From PALSA-607 sp036510735 (GTDB taxonomy: Bacteria > Actinomycetota > Actinomycetes > Acidothermales > Acidothermaceae), in the NCBI GenBank assembly GCA_036510735.1, contig DATCDK010000274.1, forward strand, positions 1 to 8,508: 8,508 bases of DNA, written 5' to 3'. Below are positions 1 to 4,641 of the stretch, piece after piece (the stretch's first letter is position 1; each line of letters starts with the position of its first letter). Position numbers and translations under genes: made by a program. Under the pieces are notes generated by a model, which was not told the DNA's origin, did not search any database, and was given only the letters and a program-made list of their open reading frames with translations.

Positions 1-80
1 CTGCCTTCAGCGAAATGGCTTGCCAGCGAGGAAATAGCGGCCTCGCGTTCGGCGTCCCCGATGCGCATCGCGGCGCTCAT
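1..80 (-). CDS. DUF1707 (SHOCT-like) domain protein, N-terminal fragment
   Basis: Only the first 26 codons are inside the window; the gene continues past the left edge on the minus strand. The translation begins MSAAMRIGDAEREAAISSLA and continues SHFAEG. The I-G-D-A-E-R-E signature followed by a short helix and an 'A-E-G-R' turn is the hallmark of the DUF1707/SHOCT-like domain, a short helical module at the N-terminus of many actinobacterial proteins, often followed by membrane segments. Its ATG overlaps the TGA of the PadR gene (ATGA, bases 77-80), so the two are very probably translationally coupled. A weak purine-rich GAAGG lies about 7 bases upstream. The second ATG (codon 5) is an alternative start that fits the family equally well. 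PadR plus DUF1707 is a familiar pairing in actinobacteria. The C-terminal part, and so the true role, is not visible. Confidence 0.72.
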   Translation of the reverse strand, partial: MSAAMRIGDAEREAAISSLASHFAEG

Positions 81-895
81 GAGTCGGCCTTCGGCTCGTC
101 CTCGGCGAGCAACCGGTACATCGCGCGGCGTGCATCGGTCAGGACCTTCTCAGCCTGCGCGACTTGGTCGTGCGTGCCGGCAGTTGCGACCTGGATGGTG
201 GCCGCGATCAGCTGACCGACCAGGCTCTTGAGCCCGCCCGCTGCGTCGTCGGCCTCATCGGCCATGTCCTCCCATGGGGCCCGGCGGCCCGCAGATGCGC
301 GCTCGACCTCGGCCCTCCCGGCGTCCGTCAGTGAGAACGTGCGCCTGCCGTCTTCCTCGGCGACCGTGACCAGACCCTCGTCTTGCAACTGCTGAAGGGT
401 CGGGTACACCGAGCCGGGGCTCGGCCGCCACACGCCGCCGCTGCGCGATCCGAGCTCGCTGATGATCTGATAGCCGTGCATCGGCTGCTCTGCCAAGAGC
501 GTCAAGACCGCAAGTCGGACGTCGCCGCGCCGCGGCCTCGGACGGCCGCCACCTGCGAACCACGGACCGGGAAACGGCGGGCCGCCGAAACCCCACGGAC
601 CGCGACCGCGGTGGTGGTGGCCGGGGCCCGGCCAGCGATCGCCGCGCGGTGCATCGGCAGTCGTCCAGGGCTGTTCTTGTGTTGCGCCGTGGGCAGCGGC
701 AGCGGCCGCAGCGGCGATGTGGGCGTGCATCTTGTGGCGGCGACCCTTGTGGGCCTCGGCGATGACCTCGCCGGCGCGCTCGTGCAGGTGCTCGGCGGCC
801 TTGCGCCAGTCTTCTTTGGTCCAGCCGTTCGTGCTGCGAGCCGTCTTGCTCCGGTTGGGCCGGAAGCCGGCCCAGTCGTCTGCTGTGCTTTCCAT
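77..895 (-). CDS. PadR-family transcriptional regulator with long N-terminal extension
   Basis: A 272-residue protein whose PadR winged helix-turn-helix begins only near residue 123 (RRGDVRLAVLTLLAEQPMHG). It then shows the family's 'GYQIISEL' and 'PSPGSVYPTLQQLQDEGLV' recognition-helix region (about 141-176) and the wing 'EEDGRRTFSLTDAGR' (about 180-194). A C-terminal helical part (about 200-265) is the likely dimerisation region. PadR proteins are DNA-binding repressors, typically of efflux or stress genes, and often regulate themselves. The first 120 residues are unusual: a charged helical stretch (25-50), eight consecutive alanines (61-68), then a Gly/Pro/His/Arg-rich, probably disordered linker with an HHH run (70-122). 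The start at 895 is well supported by AGGAGG six bases upstream and by a promoter further out. The gene overlaps the DUF1707 gene by 4 bases. PadR identity is secure; the ligand and targets are unknown. Confidence 0.93.
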   Translation of the reverse strand: MESTADDWAGFRPNRSKTARSTNGWTKEDWRKAAEHLHERAGEVIAEAHKGRRHKMHAHIAAAAAAAAHGATQEQPWTTADAPRGDRWPGPGHHHRGRGPWGFGGPPFPGPWFAGGGRPRPRRGDVRLAVLTLLAEQPMHGYQIISELGSRSGGVWRPSPGSVYPTLQQLQDEGLVTVAEEDGRRTFSLTDAGRAEVERASAGRRAPWEDMADEADDAAGGLKSLVGQLIAATIQVATAGTHDQVAQAEKVLTDARRAMYRLLAEDEPKADS

Positions 896-901
896 AGTGA
901 A

Positions 902-907
902 CCTCCT
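902..907 (-). promoter_or_regulatory. Strong ribosome binding site of the PadR gene
   Basis: The minus strand reads AGGAGG followed by six bases and ATG. This perfect Shine-Dalgarno sequence fixes the PadR start at 895, and therefore shows that the long N-terminal extension is translated. Most other genes in the window lack such a site. Confidence 0.85.
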
Positions 908-920
908 ACGTTCGTACGTA
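907..920. repeat. Imperfect palindrome in the PadR 5' leader
   Basis: The plus strand reads TACGTTCGTACGTA. Twelve of its 14 bases are dyad-symmetric. It lies just downstream of the predicted transcription start and touches the ribosome binding site. It could be a secondary operator or a small structure at the ribosome binding site; function is inference. Confidence 0.35.
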
Positions 921-926
921 TGACTA

Positions 927-942
927 TCACGATATATCGCGA
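927..942. promoter_or_regulatory. Probable PadR operator (palindrome over the -10)
   Basis: The plus strand reads TCACGATATATCGCGA, with a perfect 10-base core CGATATATCG and 14 of 16 bases symmetric. AT-rich palindromes of this kind are plausible PadR dimer sites. The palindrome covers the predicted -10 of the PadR promoter, so binding would block initiation. Autoregulation is inferred from position, not shown. Confidence 0.6.
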
Positions 943-956
943 ACGCATCTTGTCAA
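929..956 (-). promoter_or_regulatory. Promoter of the PadR-DUF1707 operon
   Basis: On the minus strand a consensus -35 TTGACA (951-956) is followed, after 16 bases, by TATCGT (929-934), which keeps the TA and final T of the -10. The expected start of transcription near 922 gives a leader of about 27 bases containing the ribosome binding site. Confidence 0.6.
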
Positions 957-1090
957 GCCCCACATCCCGCGACCGTTGGCGCTTTCCGGTTGCAAGAACG
1001 ACCGTTCAGGACCAACACTCGGCCACTCGAGGCACTCGGCCTCGCCGAACTCACCCACGATCCGCGAAACAGCAGGATGCGAGCAATCTG

Positions 1091-1393
1091 ATGAACACCA
1101 GGATCATTCGCTACACGACACACGCAGAACATTCAGACGAGAACGCGCGACTCATCGCTGCCGTGTTCGCTGCGCTTGCCGACGCGAAGCCCGACGGCGT
1201 GCACTATGCCGCGTTCCGGCTCGACGACGGGGTTAGCTTCATGCACATCGTCACGTCGGACGGCGATTCCAATCCGCTCAATGACGTGCCGGCGTTCAAG
1301 GAGTTTCAAGCCGACATCATGAATCGGGTAGTCGCGCCGCCGGTCACTGTTACCACGACTGTTGTCGGCAACTACGAGTTACTGACCCGCTAG
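1091..1393 (+). CDS. Small conserved protein, probable dimeric alpha/beta-barrel fold
   Basis: A 100-residue soluble protein beginning MNTRIIRYTTHAEHSDENAR and ending VVGNYELLTR. I see a first beta strand, an amphipathic helix (17-30), a strand pair 'VHYAAFRLDDGVSFMHIV' (37-54), a helix (67-80) and a final strand (85-97). This is the ferredoxin-like layout of dimeric alpha/beta-barrel (ABM-like) proteins. Similar small proteins are common in actinobacteria and carry no assigned function; no catalytic residues can be named. The ATG at 1091 is chosen because the family-like sequence begins exactly there. AGGA at 1074-1077 is a poor, distant ribosome site. The same frame stays open far upstream, but that part is antisense to PadR and is not protein-like. 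It is probably transcribed alone, with a stem-loop 13 bases after its stop. Confidence 0.75.
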   Translation: MNTRIIRYTTHAEHSDENARLIAAVFAALADAKPDGVHYAAFRLDDGVSFMHIVTSDGDSNPLNDVPAFKEFQADIMNRVVAPPVTVTTTVVGNYELLTR

Positions 1394-1405
1394 CTGCCGT
1401 CGGGA

Positions 1406-1434
1406 TACCCGCCGCGGTGCAACACCGTCGGGTA
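1406..1434 (+). terminator. Stem-loop after the alpha/beta-barrel gene
   Basis: Arms TACCCG (1406-1411) and CGGGTA (1429-1434) enclose a second stem, CGGTG/CACCG (1415-1419 and 1423-1427), with a CAA loop. Eleven base pairs sit in 29 bases, with one small internal loop. It starts 13 bases after the stop codon at 1391-1393. There is no T-tract, so it would be a U-less terminator or an mRNA 3'-end stabiliser. Confidence 0.5.
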
Positions 1435-1472
1435 GTGCGGCAACGTGCTCGGCGTTCGGCCGACGGGTGCGC

Positions 1473-1478
1473 GATGAT
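1473..1478 (+). promoter_or_regulatory. Candidate -10 of the S4 gene (leaderless)
   Basis: GATGAT ends six bases before the ATG at 1485, the spacing that puts the transcription start on the initiation codon. Four of six bases match TATAAT. No -35 is recognisable, so this is a weak call on its own and rests on the same pattern at other genes. Confidence 0.35.
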
Positions 1479-1484
1479 GACAGC

Positions 1485-1691
1485 ATGCGGGAAATCATCA
1501 CCAGGGACGACGTCATCAGGCTCGGGCAATTCCTGAAGCTGGCGGACGTCGTAGCGGCGGGATCGGACGCGAAGATGCTGCTCGCCGAGGGCACGGTCCG
1601 CGTCAACGGCGAGCCCGAGACGCGCCGCGGTCGGCAACTGGTGACGGGCGACGTCGTCACCGTCGGGCAACAGCAGTTGCGCGTCGGCTGA
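1485..1691 (+). CDS. S4 domain RNA-binding protein
   Basis: A 68-residue protein consisting of little more than one S4 domain. It reads MREIITRDDVIRLGQFLKLA and continues with 'VVAAGSDAKMLLAEGTVRVNGEPETRRGRQL', ending 'TGDVVTVGQQQLRVG'. The 'IRLGQFLKLA' helix, the 'AKxLLAEGxVxVNGExETRRGRQL' core and the closing 'GD.V' strand are typical of the YaaA/YbcJ-like single-domain S4 group. These bind structured RNA, probably ribosomal or tRNA, but the exact target is unknown. Translation could instead begin at GTG 1467, six codons earlier. The ATG is preferred because relatives start close to this residue and a -10-like hexamer sits six bases upstream. It lies 78 bases upstream of dapF and may have its own promoter. 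Confidence 0.88.
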   Translation: MREIITRDDVIRLGQFLKLADVVAAGSDAKMLLAEGTVRVNGEPETRRGRQLVTGDVVTVGQQQLRVG

Positions 1692-1718
1692 CCGTCCGCC
1701 GCGACGCCGGCACCTCGA

Positions 1719-1757
1719 CGTCCGGTTAAGGACGACGCGACGGCTGCGACGAGCCGT
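1719..1757 (+). other. Two small inverted repeats between the S4 gene and dapF
   Basis: CGTCC/GGACG (1719-1723, 1730-1734; loop GGTTAA) is followed by ACGGCT/AGCCGT (1740-1745, 1752-1757; six-base loop). The second ends on the first base of the dapF -10. They could end S4 transcription or form an operator for dapF. Such short arms arise easily in GC-rich DNA, so the call is tentative. Confidence 0.3.
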
Positions 1758-1762
1758 ACCAT
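1757..1762 (+). promoter_or_regulatory. -10 element of dapF (leaderless)
   Basis: TACCAT, matching TAnnAT, is followed by seven bases and the GTG start at 1770, placing transcription initiation at or next to the start codon. There is no ribosome binding site and no clear -35. Confidence 0.55.
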
Positions 1763-1769
1763 CGCCACT

Positions 1770-2633
1770 GTGGACGGCATCGCGTTCGTCAAGGGTCACG
1801 GCACCCGCAACGACTTCGTGCTGCTTCCCGACGCCGACGGCACGCTCGACCTGACCGCCGAACTCGCGATTGCCCTGTGCGACCGCCGAGGCGGCATCGG
1901 AGCTGACGGGGTGCTCCGGGTCGTGAAGGCGACGGCGGACCCCGACGCGACCGCGATGGCCGACCAGGCGACCTGGTTCATGGACTACCGCAACGCCGAC
2001 GGCAGCCTGTCCGAGACGTGCGGCAACGGGTTGCGAGTGTTCGCGCGCTACCTGGTCGACGCGGGCCTGTCAGACCCCGGCCAGTTCGCGATCGCGACTC
2101 GCGGCGGCGTCGTCAAGGTCTGGGCCGACGTCGATGGCGACGTGACGGTCGACATGGGTCCGCCCGCGATCTCGTCCGGCACAACCGCTGTGGTGGGCGG
2201 ACAGGTATTCGAAGGCGTCGCGGTATCGATGGGCAATCCGCACCTGGTCTGTGTGACGGACACCGACGTCGCATCGCTCGATCTCACAACGATGCCGGAC
2301 GTCGATGTGCTCGCGTTTCCTGAAGGCGTGAACGTCGAGTTCGTCAACATCGTCGGCGAACGGCACGCCGTCATGCGCGTTCACGAGCGCGGCTCGGGGG
2401 AGACGCAGTCGTGTGGCAGCGGCGCGTGCGCAGTCGTCGCCGCACTCGCGGCCCTCGACGGCACGACCACCGGTGAGTTCATCGTCGACGTGCCAGGCGG
2501 CCGACTCACAGTCGCGTTCGATGATGCCGGCCATCTGTTACTGCGCGGCCCCGCGGTGCTGGTCGCCGATGGCAGCTTTCGCGTGCTAGCGGCGACGGCC
2601 GTCGAGGTTGTCAGCCCCACAACGCTTTCTTGA
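1770..2633 (+). CDS. dapF: Diaminopimelate epimerase
   Basis: Converts LL-2,6-diaminopimelate to the meso form, the last shared step toward lysine and the peptidoglycan cross-linking residue; cytosolic, cofactor-independent. The 287-residue length is normal. The two catalytic cysteines are present in their motifs: Cys84 in 'SETCGNGLRVFARYL' and Cys215 in 'ETQSCGSGACAVVAAL'. Other family blocks are 'FVKGHGTRNDFVLLP' near the N-terminus, 'DRRGGIGADGVLRV' (about 38-51), 'WFMDYRNADGS' (69-79), 'SMGNPHLV' (153-160) and 'PEGVNVEFVN' (184-193). The GTG at 1770 is the only start that fits the family's N-terminus, and it follows a TACCAT -10 by seven bases. Downstream, hflX would be expected next in many actinobacteria (as in Mycobacterium), but a divergent exporter-regulator pair intervenes. 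The gene ends inside a nested hairpin. Confidence 0.98.
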   Translation: MDGIAFVKGHGTRNDFVLLPDADGTLDLTAELAIALCDRRGGIGADGVLRVVKATADPDATAMADQATWFMDYRNADGSLSETCGNGLRVFARYLVDAGLSDPGQFAIATRGGVVKVWADVDGDVTVDMGPPAISSGTTAVVGGQVFEGVAVSMGNPHLVCVTDTDVASLDLTTMPDVDVLAFPEGVNVEFVNIVGERHAVMRVHERGSGETQSCGSGACAVVAALAALDGTTTGEFIVDVPGGRLTVAFDDAGHLLLRGPAVLVADGSFRVLAATAVEVVSPTTLS

Positions 2634-2656
2634 GCGTCTACACGCTGACAACTTTG
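2603..2656. terminator. Nested hairpin between convergent dapF and MFS genes
   Basis: A perfect 9-base inverted repeat GTTGTCAGC (2607-2615) / GCTGACAAC (2644-2652) can be extended to about 13 pairs with wobbles (2603-2656). It encloses a second hairpin, ACGCT/AGCGT (2622-2626, 2633-2637), whose loop and 3' arm hold the dapF stop codon (2631-2633). Only three Ts follow. Position between two convergent genes favours a terminator, possibly acting on both strands. Confidence 0.5.
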
Positions 2657-2682
2657 AACGCGGGGCTACTCGGGTTGGGCTG

Positions 2683-3960
2683 TTACTCCGGCTGACTCGA
2701 CATCGGCATGTCGCGCATGCCGCGCAGCGGTGAGAAGAACACCCAGAATGGCGCAACCTGCGAACAGGCTGCGGCGATCCATAGCGCATCGCGGAGACCT
2801 ACGGTGGTTGCCAACCAACCACCCAACAAGCCGCCGATCGGCTGGGTGCCCCAGACCAGGAATCGCATCGTGGCGTTCATTCGCCCAAGCAGCGGGCGTG
2901 GACACAGTGCTTGCCGGAAGCTCACCTGGGCAACGTTGTACACGGTCGCGCCAACCGATGCGGCGAACAGGGACGCGCCAGCAAATATGAGTCGTGCGTC
3001 ATGATGCGTCAGCGGTAACAGCAGGTCAGGCGGGGCAAAGATCAGGGCGCTTACCCAAATCAGCCGGGCCTGACCGACTTTGCGCATCAAGTAACCGCTG
3101 CAGAGAGCGCCGACCAAGCCACCGATCGAGCCGATCGAGAACAACAAGCCGATGCCACCGGCCGACAAGTGCACGGTACGAACGAAGAACACGATCATGA
3201 CCGCGTAGCTGGCGCTGTTGAACAAGTTCGCGGTGCCGGTGCAGCCGGCGATCTTGCGCAGGATCGGATTGCCCAACACGAAGCGCAGGCCCTCGCCGAT
3301 TTCCTTGCCCAGATGCCGTTGTGGCGGCTTGATCGGCTTTCGTTCGGGCGCTCGGATTGCGGTGACCCATCCGGCTGACCACAGGAAGCTGACCGCATCA
3401 ACGAGTACCGCGTAAGGGGCGGTGAACGCTTGAACGAGGAAGCCACCGACGCTCGGTCCGGTCACGGCGGCAACGCCGCGGGTGGCCTCGAGTTTCGCGT
3501 TCCCCTCGACAAGTTCCTCGTTGGTCACGAGCTCGGGCAGGTAGCTCTGATACGCGACGTCGAAGAAGACCGTCAGCACGCCGGTGAGTAGCGCGACGAT
3601 GAACAGCTGGCCGATGGTCAGGCGGTGCATCAGGGCGGCGATCGGCACACTTCCGAGCACCAGCGCGCGCCCGATATCGCCCGCGATCAGGATCGGCCGC
3701 CGCCGCACCCGGTCACACCACGCTCCGGCGGGCAGCCCGACCAGCAGGAAGGCAGCGGTCTCACACGCAGCGAGGACACCGACCTCGAACGCCGTGGCGT
3801 GCAGCGTCTTCACGGCCACCAGCGGCAGGGCCAACATGCTGACCTGCGAGCCGATCTGGCTGACCGCGTCGCCGATCCACAGCCGCCGGAAGTCTTGGTG
3901 GTGGAACAGGCCCCCCTTGCGGGAGGGCGGTGACTCGTCGGGGTTCACGGGTTCGGTCAC
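2683..3960 (-). CDS. MFS exporter (MFS_3/EntS-like group)
   Basis: A 425-residue inner-membrane protein with about twelve hydrophobic segments in two halves joined by a basic cytoplasmic loop (about 203-225). The N-terminus carries 'FRRLWIGDAVSQIGSQVSML' (24-43). The MFS motif A follows as 'LPAGAWCDRVRRRP' (76-89), then 'YQSYLPELVTNEELVEGNAK' and 'GPSVGGFL' (138-175). The second half has the matching 'RQALCPRPLLGRMNATMRFL' (349-368) and 'QPIGGLLGGWL' (373-383). These blocks are typical of the MFS_3 group, proton-driven exporters of siderophores, macrolides or other small molecules; the substrate cannot be read from sequence. The start is GTG at 3960 with only a poor ribosome site. It is divergent from an ArsR-like regulator with 58 bases between the starts, a regulator-exporter arrangement that suggests induction by the exported compound. 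Confidence 0.93.
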   Translation of the reverse strand: MTEPVNPDESPPSRKGGLFHHQDFRRLWIGDAVSQIGSQVSMLALPLVAVKTLHATAFEVGVLAACETAAFLLVGLPAGAWCDRVRRRPILIAGDIGRALVLGSVPIAALMHRLTIGQLFIVALLTGVLTVFFDVAYQSYLPELVTNEELVEGNAKLEATRGVAAVTGPSVGGFLVQAFTAPYAVLVDAVSFLWSAGWVTAIRAPERKPIKPPQRHLGKEIGEGLRFVLGNPILRKIAGCTGTANLFNSASYAVMIVFFVRTVHLSAGGIGLLFSIGSIGGLVGALCSGYLMRKVGQARLIWVSALIFAPPDLLLPLTHHDARLIFAGASLFAASVGATVYNVAQVSFRQALCPRPLLGRMNATMRFLVWGTQPIGGLLGGWLATTVGLRDALWIAAACSQVAPFWVFFSPLRGMRDMPMSSQPE

Positions 3961-3978
3961 GCCACCGAGCTTCGTCTC

Positions 3979-4002
3979 ACTGATTGGGAAATGTCAATCA
4001 GT
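3979..4002. promoter_or_regulatory. Inverted-repeat operator shared by the MFS and ArsR-like genes
   Basis: Perfect 8-base arms ACTGATTG (3979-3986) and CAATCAGT (3995-4002) are separated by 8 bases. The site is AT-rich compared with its surroundings and covers both candidate -35 elements. The layout fits a winged-helix dimer that represses both its own gene and the exporter. The identity of the binder is inferred from position. Confidence 0.7.
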
Positions 4003-4012
4003 TAGTTAGACT
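3984..4012 (+). promoter_or_regulatory. Promoter of the ArsR-like gene (leaderless)
   Basis: TTGGGA (3984-3989), 17 bases, then TAGACT (4007-4012), which ends six bases before the ATG at 4019. This is the best-formed leaderless promoter in the window, with both elements recognisable. No ribosome binding site lies between the -10 and the ATG. Confidence 0.62.
3992..3997 (-). promoter_or_regulatory. -35 element of the MFS exporter promoter
   Basis: The minus strand reads TTGACA, a consensus -35, inside the operator. The matching -10 is poor: the best candidate is GAAGCT at 3968-3973, 18 bases away. The promoter is therefore either weak or activator-dependent, or it uses a different spacing. 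Confidence 0.4.
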
Positions 4013-4018
4013 GGCTCC

Positions 4019-4555
4019 ATGCCGCTGCAATCGGAGGGCCGACGCCCGGCGACCCAGCAGGAGATGCGCGCGCTCGCGTCGCCGATCCGGCTGCGAATCA
4101 TGCGGCTGGTGCTTGACCGTGCTTTGACCAACAAGGAAATCGCCGACCTGCTGCGCGTTACCCCCGCAAACACGCTGCACCACGTGCGCACGCTCGTCGA
4201 CGCAGGCTTCTTGGTCGCCGAGCCGGTACGCCGTGGGAGCCGCGGCTCACGCGAGCGGCCGTATCGCGCGACGCGCCTCTCGTGGAGCATCGACACCGCC
4301 GACGTCGATCCGTCGGGCCTGGTCAAACGTGCGTCGCTGCAGGCGTTCTTGGCGGAAATCGAGGACATCCCGCCGTCGACACCCTTCGCCACCACGCGCC
4401 TTGGTCTGCGGCTGTCGGCTGAACACAAGGAGCAGTTGCTCGCGCGCCTGGGTGACGTTCTCGATGAGTTCGAGAACTTGCCACGCGAACCTGAGGGTGA
4501 GGGCGAGGCTTTCGCCGTGTTCGTAGCCGTCTACCCACGCGGATCGGCATCGTGA
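4019..4555 (+). CDS. ArsR-like winged-helix transcriptional regulator
   Basis: A 178-residue DNA-binding protein. The winged helix spans about residues 12-88: 'EMRALASPIRLRIMRLVLD' (15-33), 'LTNKEIADLLRVTPANTLHH' as the helix-turn-helix (36-55), 'VRTLVDAGFLVAEP' (56-69) and an Arg-rich wing 'RRGSRGSRERPYRATRL' (71-87). The rest (100-170) is a helical C-terminal domain of the sort seen in HTH_20-type regulators next to exporters. It contains no cysteine, so it is not a metal-thiolate sensor like the classical ArsR/SmtB proteins; a small organic ligand is more likely. ATG 4019 is preferred because a TAGACT -10 sits six bases upstream. It is divergent from the MFS exporter and shares an operator with it. 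Its TGA is 86 bases upstream of the hflX start used here. Confidence 0.9.
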   Translation: MPLQSEGRRPATQQEMRALASPIRLRIMRLVLDRALTNKEIADLLRVTPANTLHHVRTLVDAGFLVAEPVRRGSRGSRERPYRATRLSWSIDTADVDPSGLVKRASLQAFLAEIEDIPPSTPFATTRLGLRLSAEHKEQLLARLGDVLDEFENLPREPEGEGEAFAVFVAVYPRGSAS

Positions 4556-4569
4556 TCACGCTGGCAAAA

Positions 4570-4609
4570 GTTTTCGCGGGTTTTCGCGCCGGTAGCGAAA
4601 CCGTTTCGC
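4570..4609 (+). promoter_or_regulatory. Repeat-rich hflX leader with alternative hairpins
   Basis: In 40 bases the motif TTTCGC occurs three times and its complement GCGAAA once. GTTTTCGCG is repeated directly with a 10-base period (4570-4578, 4580-4588). GCGAAAC-C-GTTTCGC (4595-4609) is a perfect palindrome. The segment 4595-4602 can pair either with 4579-4587 (8 pairs, one bulged T, 7-base loop) or with 4604-4609 (6 pairs, 3-base loop). The patch is AT-richer than its surroundings. It may be a protein-binding site or an RNA switch; neither is proven. Confidence 0.4.
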
Positions 4610-4641
4610 CCGCGGTGGCTGCGCGTGCGACCATCGAAGAG

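Noticed and set aside
1016..1038. Three CACTCG hexamers (1016, 1024, 1033) in the PadR-to-1091 gap, plus two CGACCGTT copies (970, 999)
   Set aside because: Short, irregularly spaced and without symmetry. They may be chance repeats; no promoter for the 1091 gene could be tied to them.
383..1090. Long open frame on the plus strand, antisense to the PadR gene and continuous with the 1091 gene
   Set aside because: It is a GC-rich shadow of PadR on the opposite strand. The translated part before 1091 is Arg/Ala/Pro-rich without family features, and protein-like sequence begins exactly at ATG 1091.
1350..1799. Open frames on the minus strand opposite the S4 gene and dapF start
   Set aside because: Arg/Ser-rich translations with no recognisable fold, fully explained as shadows of the plus-strand genes.
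4019..4555. Metal-sensing ArsR/SmtB repressor
   Set aside because: The protein contains no cysteine and no obvious His/Asp metal cluster, so a metal-sensor assignment is not supported.
4552..4641. GTG start for HflX overlapping the regulator's TGA
   Set aside because: The overlap is attractive for coupling, but the 30 extra codons have AT-rich third positions, hold the leader repeats and match no HflX sequence I recognise. It is kept as an alternative in the hflX entry.
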